Shown piece by piece: positions 29,001 to 37,098 of a DNA stretch of 64,000 nucleotides. The stretch is from DASQPA01 sp963757335. Lineage in GTDB: Bacteria; Acidobacteriota; Thermoanaerobaculia; Multivoradales; UBA5704. A model generated the notes under the pieces. It made no database searches and was not told the origin of the DNA. It saw only the letters and a list, made by a program, of their open reading frames with translations. The position numbers and the translations under genes are program-made. Within the stretch, counting starts at the first letter, position 1, and every line of letters starts with the position of its first letter. The stretch lies in assembly GCA_963757335.1 (NCBI GenBank), contig CAVWRJ010000021.1:434001-498000 (forward strand), read 5' to 3'.

Positions 29001-29128
29001 GCGGGGAGGAGCGAGACCGGCAGACGGAGGAGGGAGAAGACCCCGAGGACGACCACCGTCAGGGCGCCCAGGAGGGTCGCCACCGGCCGCTCGACGGCGC
29101 GGCGGATCAGCCGGGTCATCCGGATCAT
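26093..29128 (-). CDS. RND family efflux transporter permease
   Basis: 1,011 aa, HAE/heavy-metal-type RND. The N-terminus fits (VERPVATLLGALTVVVLGVFSLLRLPVSLLP), as does the porter sequence SGVTAVESTTGDGFARVRVESEW. The TM4 segment LAAGLLVDSSIVVLEAIE keeps one relay Asp. The C-terminal helices read LILLAGIVVNNAIVLVHRI and RPILMTTLTTVCGMLPL. Around 27050-27190 the translated frame becomes Arg/Gly/Pro-rich nonsense while another frame gives sensible sequence (VESVERSGRRLEVVASAP), so two compensating single-base shifts are likely in the second porter domain. Starts within the MFP stop (ATGA, 29125-29128) and ends within the fusion gene start, so all three are coupled. Confidence 0.9.
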   Translation of the reverse strand: MIRMTRLIRRAVERPVATLLGALTVVVLGVFSLLRLPVSLLPALERPSLTITAMAPGSGRDEVMERLTRPLEQRLGSLSGVTAVESTTGDGFARVRVESEWQTDPDRLRIEAERRLADLTAPGTTLAVELSTGDPEPLVEVAVFEGKGGGSGAARTAFTREVLAPELARLPGAGEIEILGLAPLHPVVRPRAAALAARGLTAADLVARLRRLGAALPAGRARAGAMIRPLLVREDAPSLGALSALRLPGPRGESVLGDVAEVGIEEVRDESFFRLDGREGSLVRVFRAPQANAVALAAAVRARVDALGARAGSGLRVQVAADRSAEVVEALAGLGVSALLGLALGVAVLRALLGRWRPTLALAVAVPASLLAAFSGFHLAGLSLDVVSLAGLALAAGLLVDSSIVVLEAIETARARGEAEPEIAGTRQIALPVLAGFLATAVVFLPFVYLQGLARAFFGAQAFAIVAALSAALLFSLTVTPVLARGRRREASGVPAGAGGRSPGREAYLRLLDRVLAHPAGAGLAMVAALAVAFLSLVALALLPRELVPAVAARDLMVRYRLAPDLTPETKRRQGQEVESRALAALGPGPAPSRSAIQLPQADDGIGDAGETGRIELRFADAPSATRAAERLRAGLARLPGVEVRVEPRAGRPRRVRRAERPTPGGGRLGTDRGAGSGACRPDGRPSAPGRAREQDTWTDRPQAALLLAWDIPRLTALGADRDRLEEQVREGLGEPSAGRARIEGVEPEILVRPTVPEAPALLPILLPTPSSATAANGHVVPLAAVARLTAGMRPPALERENGRPAVRLTFAGRGGRDPEALLSGVARTADEEVALRGQARELRRAFGQLRLALGLSLVLVFLTVAALYESLTIPLVVMSTVPVALGGALGLLAVTGQTLNVLSFLGLILLAGIVVNNAIVLVHRIEDHRRAGRGMEEALRRAGAERYRPILMTTLTTVCGMLPLVLLGGPGVELRRALALAVLGGTTTAVFASLLLVPVLYRFGCRGRGR

Positions 29129-30261
29129 CGGCCGCCCCCCGTTCCCCCGGCCTCGGTGGCGACGGCGGCCGGCTCCTCCAGGGGGGTGACCCGGGCGCCG
29201 TCGGAGAGGAGAGCCGCGCCGCCCACCACCACCCGGTCGCCCGGCGAGAGGCCGGTCAGGACCTCCACCCGGCCGCCGCTACGGCCGCCCAGGGTCACCT
29301 GCCGCCGTCTGGCGATGCCGCCCTGGGCCGCGTAGACGGCGGCGTCTCCCGCCCCCCCTTCCCCGGCCGCGACCACCAGCGCTTCCTCGGGCACGGTCAG
29401 GGCCCGGAAGCGGGGGTCGAGCTCGACCTGCACCTCGACCCCCTCCCCCGGCGGCGGCAGGAGCGCGGCTCCGGCGCCCCCGGCGCCTCCCTCGGCCCCC
29501 GGCACCACCTCCGCCAGCACCGCCACCGTGCCGCCGGTGCCGACGACCGGCGAGACCTCGCGGATCACCCCCCGTCCGGCGGTCTCCGGCCGGCCGGGGA
29601 CGACAAAGCGGACCGCGAGCCCCGCGTGCAGCCGTTCCCGGTCCGCCGCCGCGGCCTGAGCCTCGATCTTCGGCGCCCCTCCCGCGCTGACCCGGGCGAG
29701 GACAGTTCCGGCCTGCACCTCCCCCGCGGCCGGCAGGCGGCGCTCGACCAGGAGCCGGCCGGTCATCGGCGAACGCAGGTCGAGGTTCGCCTCGCGCTTG
29801 CGGGCGGCGTCGAGCCGCTGGGCGGCGAGGGCCGCCGCGGCCTGGTACTGGGCGAGCTGGGCCGCCGGGACGACCCCGCTGTCGAAGGCCCGCTGGTAGC
29901 GGGTGAGCTCGGACTTCGCCAGCTCCAGCCGCAGCCGCGCCTCGCCGAGCTCCTGCGCCGCCTCCGGGTTGGAGATCCGGGCGATCACCTCCCCCGCCTG
30001 TACCGGGACGCCGGAGGCGAGGCCGGCCCGGAACCGGGCGGGGTAGCTCAACCGGCCGGCGACCGGGATCACCAGCTCGGCCTCCCCCGAGGAACGCATC
30101 ACCCCGAGGAGGGCGAGCGTGGGCTGGAACGCGGACCGCTCCACCCGGGCGAGACGCACCGGGAGCGGCGGTGTCTCCTCCGGCAGGGGCTCTACCCGAG
30201 AGCAGCCGAGGAGGGAGAGCAGCAGCAGGGCGGCGAGGGCGGTCCGGCGAGGGGAATCCAT
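29125..30261 (-). CDS. RND efflux membrane fusion (periplasmic adaptor) lipoprotein
   Basis: 378 aa. The signal peptide ends SLLGC, a lipobox, so it is probably anchored in a membrane by lipid. The barrel-sandwich/lipoyl halves are LVIPVAGRLSYPARF..GVPVQAGEVIARI and LRSPMTGRLLVERRLPAAGEVQAGTVLARV, separated by an alpha-hairpin (EAAQELGEARLRLELAKSEL). A beta-barrel and membrane-proximal domain follow (VPEEALVVAAGE; VEVLTGLSPGDRVVVGG). A GGAGG site precedes the ATG (30263-30270). It links the RND permeases to an outer-membrane channel, which is not encoded in this window. Confidence 0.93.
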   Translation of the reverse strand: MDSPRRTALAALLLLSLLGCSRVEPLPEETPPLPVRLARVERSAFQPTLALLGVMRSSGEAELVIPVAGRLSYPARFRAGLASGVPVQAGEVIARISNPEAAQELGEARLRLELAKSELTRYQRAFDSGVVPAAQLAQYQAAAALAAQRLDAARKREANLDLRSPMTGRLLVERRLPAAGEVQAGTVLARVSAGGAPKIEAQAAAADRERLHAGLAVRFVVPGRPETAGRGVIREVSPVVGTGGTVAVLAEVVPGAEGGAGGAGAALLPPPGEGVEVQVELDPRFRALTVPEEALVVAAGEGGAGDAAVYAAQGGIARRRQVTLGGRSGGRVEVLTGLSPGDRVVVGGAALLSDGARVTPLEEPAAVATEAGGTGGGR

Positions 30262-30271
30262 ACGGCCTCCG

Positions 30272-30952
30272 TCAGGAGATCAAGAGCTCCGGCCGGCGCA
30301 GACGGCGCCGGGCGTAGAGGAAGAAGAGGGTCGAGCCGGCGGCGAGGACGGCGAGGCTCCTGAGCCAAGGCAGGGCGGTCTCGACACCGGGGAGGAGGGG
30401 ACCGTAGACCGCGCCGAAGCGCGGCGGGATGGGGTCGAAGAAGAGCCAGCCCGCAAAGAGGACGGCGGTTACCGCCGAGGCCAGCCAGACCGCCCCGGCG
30501 GAGCGCAGCCGGACCGCCCAGAAGAGGGCGACCGCGGCGAGAAACGCGCTCACCACAAGGATCGAGAGGAGCGGGGAGACGAGGGGGAAGGAGCGGCCGC
30601 TCACGAGCCACTGGAGGAGCATCACCGCCGTTCCCTGGACCGCCAGCACCGAGCCCACGGCCGCCGCCCGGCGCACGAAGTAGAGCTCGGCCGCGGGAGC
30701 GGAGAGGGCGAGGTCCAGGCAGCCGGCCCGGCGCTCCACGTCGACCATCCCGGCGAGCGCCGGCAGGCCGAGGACGAGGGAGGGGAAGAGGAACATCCAG
30801 AGGTACGGGGAATCCGCGCTCCCCTCCGCTTGCAGGAGCATGGAGAACAGTCCGGCGACGACCACCGCGAGGTCCAGGAGGGCGAAGAGGACCAGCCGCC
30901 GGCCAAGGAGCAGCTCGAGGGTGAGGCGGAGCGAGCGCAGACGGTCCCTCAT
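30272..30952 (-). CDS. ABC-2 type transporter permease
   Basis: 226 aa from the ATG at 30952, chosen because it overlaps the upstream stop (ATGA) and starts at a typical charged N-terminus MRDRLRSLRLTLELLLGRR. Six hydrophobic helices (e.g. LVLFALLDLAVVVAGLFSML, WMFLFPSLVLGLPALAGMV, VSAFLAAVALFWAVRL). The segment DVERRAGCLDLALSAPAA resembles the ExRxxGtl..L..P block after helix 2 in ABC-2 permeases. It presumably pairs with the next permease and the ATPase of the same operon. Confidence 0.85.
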   Translation of the reverse strand: MRDRLRSLRLTLELLLGRRLVLFALLDLAVVVAGLFSMLLQAEGSADSPYLWMFLFPSLVLGLPALAGMVDVERRAGCLDLALSAPAAELYFVRRAAAVGSVLAVQGTAVMLLQWLVSGRSFPLVSPLLSILVVSAFLAAVALFWAVRLRSAGAVWLASAVTAVLFAGWLFFDPIPPRFGAVYGPLLPGVETALPWLRSLAVLAAGSTLFFLYARRRLRRPELLIS

Positions 30953-33735
30953 CCTCCCCTCCCGTCGAAGTAGACCTGGTCTCTGGGCGCGCCGTTGGGG
31001 ATCAGGCGGTGGCACTCGCGGTCGGGGTCGAGCCGGACCGACTGCGGCCGGTTCCGGGTGACGAAGGCGAACGCCGCCGCCTCGCCCTCCCCGGCCCGGG
31101 CGGTCGTCTCGAGCGGGCCGAGGTCGGTCGTCAGCACCACCCTGCAGAGGGCCTCGCCGTCCCCCTCGTTGCGCATGCGGCCGGTCACCCGCCACCCTTC
31201 TCCGGTATTGCCGGTATTGCCGGCGTGGCGGAAGGCGACCTCTTCGAGGACCACGGAAGGGAGGGCGCCGTCGACGAAGAAGTCGCGGATCATTCGGTCC
31301 AGGGGAGCCTCGCTGCGCGCCCTGAGCAGGGTGTAGAGCTCTGCCGCGGTGGCGGGATGGACGTCCTCGCGGGCGAAGAGCTCGTCGACCGCCTGCCGCA
31401 ACGCCTCGGCGCCCATGCGCGCTTCGAGGGCCGCCACCAGGGCGGGGAAGCGCTCCTGCCAGTAGAGCTGGTCATTGAGCTCTTTGGGTGGAGGGACGTG
31501 GACCACCCCCGCCTGACCGGGGCGCAGGGGGCCCACGGTGGCGCCCCGCTCGGGCCCTTTGCCCAGCCGTTCGAGGGTGAGGTCGCGCAAGAACTGAGCG
31601 AAAAAGAGCGAGTCGGCAGCGGCGATGGGGCGCCGCCGGCCGAGGCGGCTGGCGACCACCTCTGCCACCAGCGAATCCGGGTCGAGGGGCCGGCTGCGCA
31701 GCAGGTCGCGCTCTTTGAGCCGCACCAGGTTGCCGGTCACCCACACCGCCGGCGGGGCAACGCGGTCGTAATAGTAGAGCGCCCGCTGGGTGGCATCGAT
31801 GTCCAGGGCGCCCTCGTCCGGCCATTCCAGCACCACCAGGCGCCGCAGGTCGCCGAGCCCCGGCCAGGCCTCGGCCAGACGCCGCGAGCCCCGGGAGAGG
31901 AAGCCGAGATGCCGCTCCCCGAGCTTCGCGTGCAGGGGGAACACCGCCACGGTGACGCCGCCTTCCGGGGAGGCGAGCCGGCGATAGCGCCCCCCCGCAA
32001 TCGCGAGGTCCGCCAGTGGCTGCCGGCAGCGGCTGGCCAGCCGGCCGCCCCTTTTTCCCCCGCCGGACTGGCTGGAGACGCCACCGCAGGAGTCGGCGAG
32101 GAAGACTCCCCGGTCGATCGTCAGCGAGATCTCGATGTCGGCCTGAGGGTGGAAGGTCGCCTCCGGGACGGCGTGCTCCGGGCCGAGCTGCCAGGATTCG
32201 TAACGGGGGAGGGGTACGAGATCGGTGGCGGCGAGGTCGATCCGCCGTCCGGAGAGAGCCGGCAGCCGGTAGCTGCGGGAGAGGTCGGCAAGGTCGCGGG
32301 CGAAGCGGGCCTGGAGCTGGTGACCGAAGGCTCCCTGGAACCCCGTCTCCGAGCGGGGCAGGGAGAAGGAGACGTCACCCGGCTCTCCGGCGAGGCGGAA
32401 GCGCAGCTCGCGGCGCCCTCCCGGCGGGACGGGGGGCGCCAGCTCCAACGCCAGGCGGTCCCAGCGCCTCGCCGCGGTCACCCGGCCGGCGGGAGAGGAG
32501 ACCGCGAGCAGGTGGAGGTACGGATCGAGCTCGAAGGCCAGGTGCCCCCGCGGCACCGGTCCGAGGTTGCGCATCTCGGCGGTCACCGTGAGGTCGACCT
32601 CCCGGCCGGGGCCGATCCGTCCTTCCAGGCGCCAGCGGCCGGGCAGCAGGTCGACCGGCGTGGGGGAGGGGCCGCCCTCGCGCTCGGCGGCAAAGCGGAC
32701 CCGCGCCAGTCCGTCATACGAGCGCGCCCGGCCGACCATGAAGGCAATGGCACCGGTCGCCGCCAGGAGGGCCACGGCGAAAACCAGGAGGTCGGAGAGG
32801 GCCGGCCGGGGGTCGGGCCGCGCTCGCTCGCGGAGCCGGGAGAGGGCGGCGAGGAAGGTGCGGAGCGGGTGGTCCGCGGGGATCCGCCACGGTCGCACGT
32901 CCGGCCGGGAGCGGCGGAGGAAGAAGACCGCTGCCCCCAGGCAGGCCGTGGCTAAAGCCAGCGACAGGGCGGTCCGGGAGAGATACTGCTCGGCCGCCAC
33001 CCCGGCGTCGTAAGGGGAGTCGCTGACGTCGAGCGGGAAGGCCTCGCGCCAGGGGCTCTTGGGATTGAGGGCCAGCTCAAGTCGATAGAACAGAGAGCGG
33101 ATCCCCGGCAGGTTGAGCCCGTCGAGGGGGGGGGTGAGGCCGACCCCGATCCGGCCGAGCGCGGCGGCGCCCAACATGGGGAGGAGGACGAGGACGGCGG
33201 CCCCGAGGAGGAGCGCGTTGCCGGCGCTCCCGGCGATCGTGCCCAGCCCCATGCCGAGAGCCGAGAAGGCGAGGACCACGGGAGCCGTTACCACCAGCCA
33301 GGGGAAGAGGACGGGCTCCAGGAAGATACCGCTGTCGCCAGCTCCGGCGACAGCGGCTAAGGCGGCGGCGAGATGGGGGAGGAGCGAGAGCGGCAGGAGG
33401 ACCGCCTGGAGGGCGAGCCACCGGCGAAGCAGGTAGCCGGAGCTCGAAACTCCGGCGAGGCTCGCTGTCGACCAGGACCCCTCGTCCCGCTCCCGGGTGA
33501 CAGCGTCGAGCGAGAGGAGGGCGGCGAGCACCGCCGTCAGCAGGGGTAGCAGTCCCATCACCTCGCCGACGCAGGTGGCGGCTCCGGGCGGCCTCCCGCC
33601 GTCGCGGCGGAGCCACCAGGCGAGCACTGCCGGCGCCGAGCCGGCGAGGACGTAGGCCGTGGCGAGCACCCGGAAGCGGAGCGACCGCGCCTGGGTGCGC
33701 AGCTCGTGGAGGACGAAGACGGCGAGGAGGCTCAC
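30949..33735 (-). CDS. ABC-2 permease with C-terminal M1-aminopeptidase-like domain
   Basis: 928 aa from a GTG at 33735 that overlaps the ATPase stop (GTGA). Residues about 1-300 are an ABC-2 permease (FVLHELRTQARSLRFRVLATAYVLAG; SLDAVTRERDEGSWSTASLAG) with a further anchor near 315-340. The remaining ~590 residues are soluble, probably periplasmic: a beta-rich part and a helical part resembling the M1 peptidase architecture found in similar bacterial ABC permeases. I see no HExxH zinc motif; the corresponding region reads SLVAEVVASRLGRRRPIAAA. So the domain is probably a binding or scaffold module rather than a protease. The M1 assignment is moderate, the permease part secure. Confidence 0.78.
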   Translation of the reverse strand: MSLLAVFVLHELRTQARSLRFRVLATAYVLAGSAPAVLAWWLRRDGGRPPGAATCVGEVMGLLPLLTAVLAALLSLDAVTRERDEGSWSTASLAGVSSSGYLLRRWLALQAVLLPLSLLPHLAAALAAVAGAGDSGIFLEPVLFPWLVVTAPVVLAFSALGMGLGTIAGSAGNALLLGAAVLVLLPMLGAAALGRIGVGLTPPLDGLNLPGIRSLFYRLELALNPKSPWREAFPLDVSDSPYDAGVAAEQYLSRTALSLALATACLGAAVFFLRRSRPDVRPWRIPADHPLRTFLAALSRLRERARPDPRPALSDLLVFAVALLAATGAIAFMVGRARSYDGLARVRFAAEREGGPSPTPVDLLPGRWRLEGRIGPGREVDLTVTAEMRNLGPVPRGHLAFELDPYLHLLAVSSPAGRVTAARRWDRLALELAPPVPPGGRRELRFRLAGEPGDVSFSLPRSETGFQGAFGHQLQARFARDLADLSRSYRLPALSGRRIDLAATDLVPLPRYESWQLGPEHAVPEATFHPQADIEISLTIDRGVFLADSCGGVSSQSGGGKRGGRLASRCRQPLADLAIAGGRYRRLASPEGGVTVAVFPLHAKLGERHLGFLSRGSRRLAEAWPGLGDLRRLVVLEWPDEGALDIDATQRALYYYDRVAPPAVWVTGNLVRLKERDLLRSRPLDPDSLVAEVVASRLGRRRPIAAADSLFFAQFLRDLTLERLGKGPERGATVGPLRPGQAGVVHVPPPKELNDQLYWQERFPALVAALEARMGAEALRQAVDELFAREDVHPATAAELYTLLRARSEAPLDRMIRDFFVDGALPSVVLEEVAFRHAGNTGNTGEGWRVTGRMRNEGDGEALCRVVLTTDLGPLETTARAGEGEAAAFAFVTRNRPQSVRLDPDRECHRLIPNGAPRDQVYFDGRGG

Positions 33736-34694
33736 CGCGATGCCTCCGGGCTTTCCGGGCTTTCAGGAGCCCCCGGGCTTTCCGGAGTCGCCGGAGCCGC
33801 CGGGACTCCCACATCGGTGCCGTGGAGGGCGAGGAACGAGGCATAGGATTCCTCCAGGGTCGGCGTCCGCGGGGTGGCCCCGGAGAGGGGGCCGTCGTAA
33901 TGGACGACCCGTTCGATCCCGCCTTGTGGGTCCGCCCGCCGCGCTACCTCGACGGCACCCGGGGGGAGCGGCGAGTCGATCCCCACCCGGACCCCGACAC
34001 TCCAGAGCCGGCCGGCGGCCCGCCTCAGGAGCTCGCCGGGGGGGCCGTCGAAGAGCAGCCGGCCGGCGGCGATCACCCCCAGGCGCGGGCAGGTGGCCTC
34101 CACGTCCTCCACGATATGGGTCGAGAGGAGGACCGTCGTCCGTGCCGCCACTCCGGTGACCAGCTCGCGAAAGCGGATCCGCTCCTCCGGGTCGAGCCCG
34201 GCGGTCGGCTCGTCGACCACCAGCAGCCGGGGGGAGTGAACGAGAGCCTGGGCGATCCCCAGCCGCCGCTGCATGCCCCCCGAGTACTCGCCCGCCCGGC
34301 GGTCCGCCGCCCGGGTGAGGCCGACGGCGGAGAGGAGCTCCTCGACCCGTTCCCTTAGGGCCGCCCGCCGCAGGGGGACCTGGCGCAGGCGGGCGCAGTG
34401 CAGCAGGTACTCCCGTCCGCTCAGGTGCCCGATGGGATGGTAGTCCTGAGGGAGGTAGCCGATCGAGCGACGGATCTCGGCACGCTCCCGCCGCACCGCC
34501 GCGTCGAGCCCATGGTAGAGCCGCCGCCCCGCCGTGGGCTCCAGGGCGAGCACGAGAATCGAGAGGAAGGTCGTCTTGCCCGCCCCATTGGGCCCCAGCA
34601 GGCCGAACATCCCGCCGTCCAGCCGGAGCGAGATGCCGGCCAAGGCCGGGTGTCCATCGGCGTAGACCTTGACGATCCCTTCGAGCTGGATCAT
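33732..34694 (-). CDS. ABC transporter ATP-binding protein
   Basis: 320 aa from the ATG at 34694, which has a GGAGAGG site upstream; longer in-frame starts add a poor N-terminus. Motifs: Walker A LLGPNGAGKTTFL, Q-loop YLPQDYHP, signature YSGGMQRR, Walker B LLVVDEPTAGLDPEE, H-loop VLLSTHIVED. The C-terminal region (residues about 215-320) is an accessory domain typical of ABC-2 export ATPases, ending in a Pro/Glu/Ser-rich repeat-like tail (ESPGAPESPESPEA). First gene of the minus-strand transporter operon; no clear promoter was identified upstream. Confidence 0.95.
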   Translation of the reverse strand: MIQLEGIVKVYADGHPALAGISLRLDGGMFGLLGPNGAGKTTFLSILVLALEPTAGRRLYHGLDAAVRRERAEIRRSIGYLPQDYHPIGHLSGREYLLHCARLRQVPLRRAALRERVEELLSAVGLTRAADRRAGEYSGGMQRRLGIAQALVHSPRLLVVDEPTAGLDPEERIRFRELVTGVAARTTVLLSTHIVEDVEATCPRLGVIAAGRLLFDGPPGELLRRAAGRLWSVGVRVGIDSPLPPGAVEVARRADPQGGIERVVHYDGPLSGATPRTPTLEESYASFLALHGTDVGVPAAPATPESPGAPESPESPEASR

Positions 34695-34770
34695 GCCTCT
34701 CCTCGAAGCGGGCAGAGCTGCCGCCCGGCAGCCGCCCTCCGGCTGCACGACCTCCGCACTCCCGCGAGCT

Positions 34771-34953
34771 GACTGTGGGCTAGTGTATTACAACTGCGAT
34801 ACGGAAGATCAAGAGGGAAAGAAGTCCCCAGGGCCTCGGTCGCTCAGCCTTCCGTCCGCAACCTGGCCGAGCTGCCGATCCGCCTGGTCGACGTGATCCG
34901 GCGCAATACGCCGATCCGCGAGATCCAGGATAACGTCTTCATCATCCCGTAAC
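34771..34953 (+). other. Possible short coding remnant before a strong terminator
   Basis: A plus-strand open stretch ends in sequence that looks coding (RNLAELPIRLVDVIRRNTP, then REIQDNVFIIP and TAA at 34951-34953). It has no ATG, GTG or TTG at a sensible upstream position in this frame. A different frame just upstream starts with GTG at 34783 (VYYNCDTEDQEGKK), so one frameshift could join the two into a peptide of about 55 residues. Not recognised. The hairpin at 34977-35002 follows directly. The remaining bases between 34695 and 35062 show no other gene. Confidence 0.3.
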
Positions 34954-34976
34954 CGCTGTAGATCGCTCGCTCCTCT

Positions 34977-35002
34977 GGGCCGCCCGCTCCGGCGGGCGGC
35001 CC
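34977..35002. terminator. Strong bidirectional-looking terminator hairpin
   Basis: Perfect 11-bp GC stem GGGCCGCCCGC (34977-34987) and GCGGGCGGCCC (34992-35002) with a TCCG loop. It could end transcripts from the left (plus strand) and from the halogenase gene on the right (minus strand, stop at 35063). Confidence 0.7.
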
Positions 35003-35062
35003 TTGGCGCTGGATAGATATGGGGGCTCTGCTGTGGCCGGCTTCGGGCAGCCGGCTTCGGTC

Positions 35063-36469
35063 TCAGACTTCGGCCACCGCTTCCTGCTCGGCGACGACCT
35101 CCTGCCGTGGCGGGCGGACCTTGCGGTCGCGGAAGACTTTATCGTAGTTCGCGGAAAGCTCCATGGCCACGTCGCCCAGCGGGTTCGTGGTCTCGGGGTT
35201 GCCGAACAGGATCTGGTTCCCCCACAGCCCCTGCTGCCGCCGTGGGGCCAGCATGTAGCGGATGTATTTTCGCCCGCAGGACAGCCGCTCGCGCCACCCC
35301 GCCCACTGGATGTTCTTCCACAGGTAGAAGAAGTTGTAGTTCCTGACGTCGAGCTTACAGAGGTAGAAGAGATAGACCAGCATCGAGTTGATCCGGTAGT
35401 AGCGGTTGAGCGCCGCGTCGTAGCGCTTGAGCAGGGAGAGGTCCGGCTGCTTCTGGTCGAGCAGATTGTTCAACGGATCGATCAGGGCGTAGGCGCTGTT
35501 GAACGCTACCTGGAGGCCGGTCGAGAAGATCGGATCGATGAAGCCCGCGCTGTCGCCGACGATCACCCAGCGATCACCGTAGTAGCGCTTGGAGCGGTAA
35601 GAGTAGTCCTTGACGACGCGGAACTTCTCGACCGTCTTCAAGGTCGGGTTCTTGAGGAGATCGCCGATGTAGGGAATGTCCTGGGCGTAGTTGTAGAAGA
35701 TCTGCTCCAGCGACTTGGTCTTCGCCTCCTCCTTGACCGTCTGCTGGGAGAGGACGACGCCCAAGGAGACGGTGTCCTTGGCGACCGGCAGGTACCAGCC
35801 CCAGTCGCGATGGTTGCGGTGCACGCAGAGCTTGAAGTTGAGATCTTCGTCGGTATTCGTGATCTCGATGTCGCCTTTCCAGTGGGAGAAGACGGCCATC
35901 TTGTTCTCGAGCAGGGGGTCGTTGTACCAGTTGTTCTTGAGCTGGTGGTTGATCAGAGCCCCCTGGCCCGAGGCGTCGACGATCCACTCGGCATAGGCGG
36001 TCTTGGTCTCGTCGGATGGCCCCGCCGAGTAGTCCTTGTACTCGACGCCCACGGCCCGCTCTCCGTCGAAGAGCACGCGCTTGACCAGATGCTCCTCGCG
36101 CACGTCCACGCCGTGGCGCCGGGCCGCGTCCAGCAGGACCTTGTCCAGCTTGCCGCGGGACATCTGGAAGGCCCACTTGCGCTCGGTGTCGCCCTCATCC
36201 TTGGCGAAGTAGGCCTTGAACGTCTTCTCGTGCAGGACGAACTCGAGCCCCTTCTTCTTCACGTAGTTCATAGCGTTGAGCTCTTCCCAGACGCCGAGCT
36301 CCTTGAACACGGTGAAGCCGAAGGCGGTGATCGACTCGCCGATGTGGAAGCGGGGGAACTTGTCGCGCTCGAGGACGAGCACCTTGCGCCCTCGCTGGAC
36401 GAGCTTGGTGGCGACGGTGGTCCCTGCCGGCCCCGCACCGATGATGATGACGTCGTACTTTTCACTCAT
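35063..36469 (-). CDS. Flavin-dependent halogenase-like oxidoreductase
   Basis: 468 aa. N-terminal Rossmann motif for FAD (DVIIIGAGPAGTTVATKL), then PRFHIGESITAFGF, matching the GES block of FADH2-dependent halogenases and geranylgeranyl-reductase-like proteins. Two signatures used for halogenases are visible: WGWYLP near residue 225 (WxWx[IL]P) and FIDPIFSTG near residue 315, following GDSAG. The C-terminal part is helical and aromatic-rich (YNFFYLWKNIQWAGW). Halogenases of this type chlorinate free or carrier-protein-bound aromatic or pyrrolyl substrates. It lies 2.9 kb from the NRPS start, on the opposite strand, and shares the lower GC of the M13-like gene. An alternative is a flavin monooxygenase of the same superfamily that does not halogenate. 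Confidence 0.75.
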   Translation of the reverse strand: MSEKYDVIIIGAGPAGTTVATKLVQRGRKVLVLERDKFPRFHIGESITAFGFTVFKELGVWEELNAMNYVKKKGLEFVLHEKTFKAYFAKDEGDTERKWAFQMSRGKLDKVLLDAARRHGVDVREEHLVKRVLFDGERAVGVEYKDYSAGPSDETKTAYAEWIVDASGQGALINHQLKNNWYNDPLLENKMAVFSHWKGDIEITNTDEDLNFKLCVHRNHRDWGWYLPVAKDTVSLGVVLSQQTVKEEAKTKSLEQIFYNYAQDIPYIGDLLKNPTLKTVEKFRVVKDYSYRSKRYYGDRWVIVGDSAGFIDPIFSTGLQVAFNSAYALIDPLNNLLDQKQPDLSLLKRYDAALNRYYRINSMLVYLFYLCKLDVRNYNFFYLWKNIQWAGWRERLSCGRKYIRYMLAPRRQQGLWGNQILFGNPETTNPLGDVAMELSANYDKVFRDRKVRPPRQEVVAEQEAVAEV

Positions 36470-37098
36470 GAGCAGTCTTCCTTTAACGGCTGACTGAGGG
36501 TTACGCCGCGTTTGTTCAGCCTGCTACCAGCGGCTCAAGTTTCTGGAGACGACATCGGTCAAGAACATTGTGCTCTAACACGCTCCTCAATCTCGTTACA
36601 GCGCCGCCACTGGGTCCATCCGGGTTCAACCTCGAACCGCGGCACGTGGACGCGCGGCTTACTCTCTGGCATGTCTTGAGCCCTCCCGGTCCTGGACCGC
36701 CGACGTCTGTGCTCCTTCCGCTATTCTTCTCCCAGTATACACGTGGTCGCGAGATTCAGATTCATCGTTCTCTATCCCGCATTTCTCGCACTGGGGTAGT
36801 TCGGGGGAGCGAGGGAGATTTTGTCAGTCAGGGTAGCCGACTGAGCCCAGGGCGGCGCCTGCCTTCGGGGATGAAGAGTAGCGGCTGGGAGGAGACGAGG
36901 TCGGGACCGGCTCAAGGGGTCAGGGCGGGGGCGGTGCCCCCAATCCACGGCGTGCAAAAGCGCAGAAAGAGCGCTCGAATCGGTCCGACCTGGCCGAAGT
37001 GCCTGATTGCGGCAGATCCGCTCGCGTGCTAGCATTGTATCTGGTATTCTGAATGAATACAGTTCAAATTCCGTCTTGTCGTATTAACGAGGATGTCG
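36470..37098. other. Divergent intergenic region, halogenase / M13-like gene
   Basis: About 630 bp with mixed composition between divergent genes; it must hold both promoters. The segment 36720-36800 is comparatively AT-rich. I found no recognisable protein fragment or RNA gene. Confidence 0.4.
37044..37060. promoter_or_regulatory. Palindrome upstream of the M13-like gene (possible operator)
   Basis: GTATTC (37044-37049) and GAATAC (37055-37060) form a perfect 6-bp inverted repeat around TGAAT, with flanking CTG and CAG extending the symmetry imperfectly. It lies about 40 bp before the start codon in an AT-rich patch, where a repressor or activator site could be. Confidence 0.35.
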
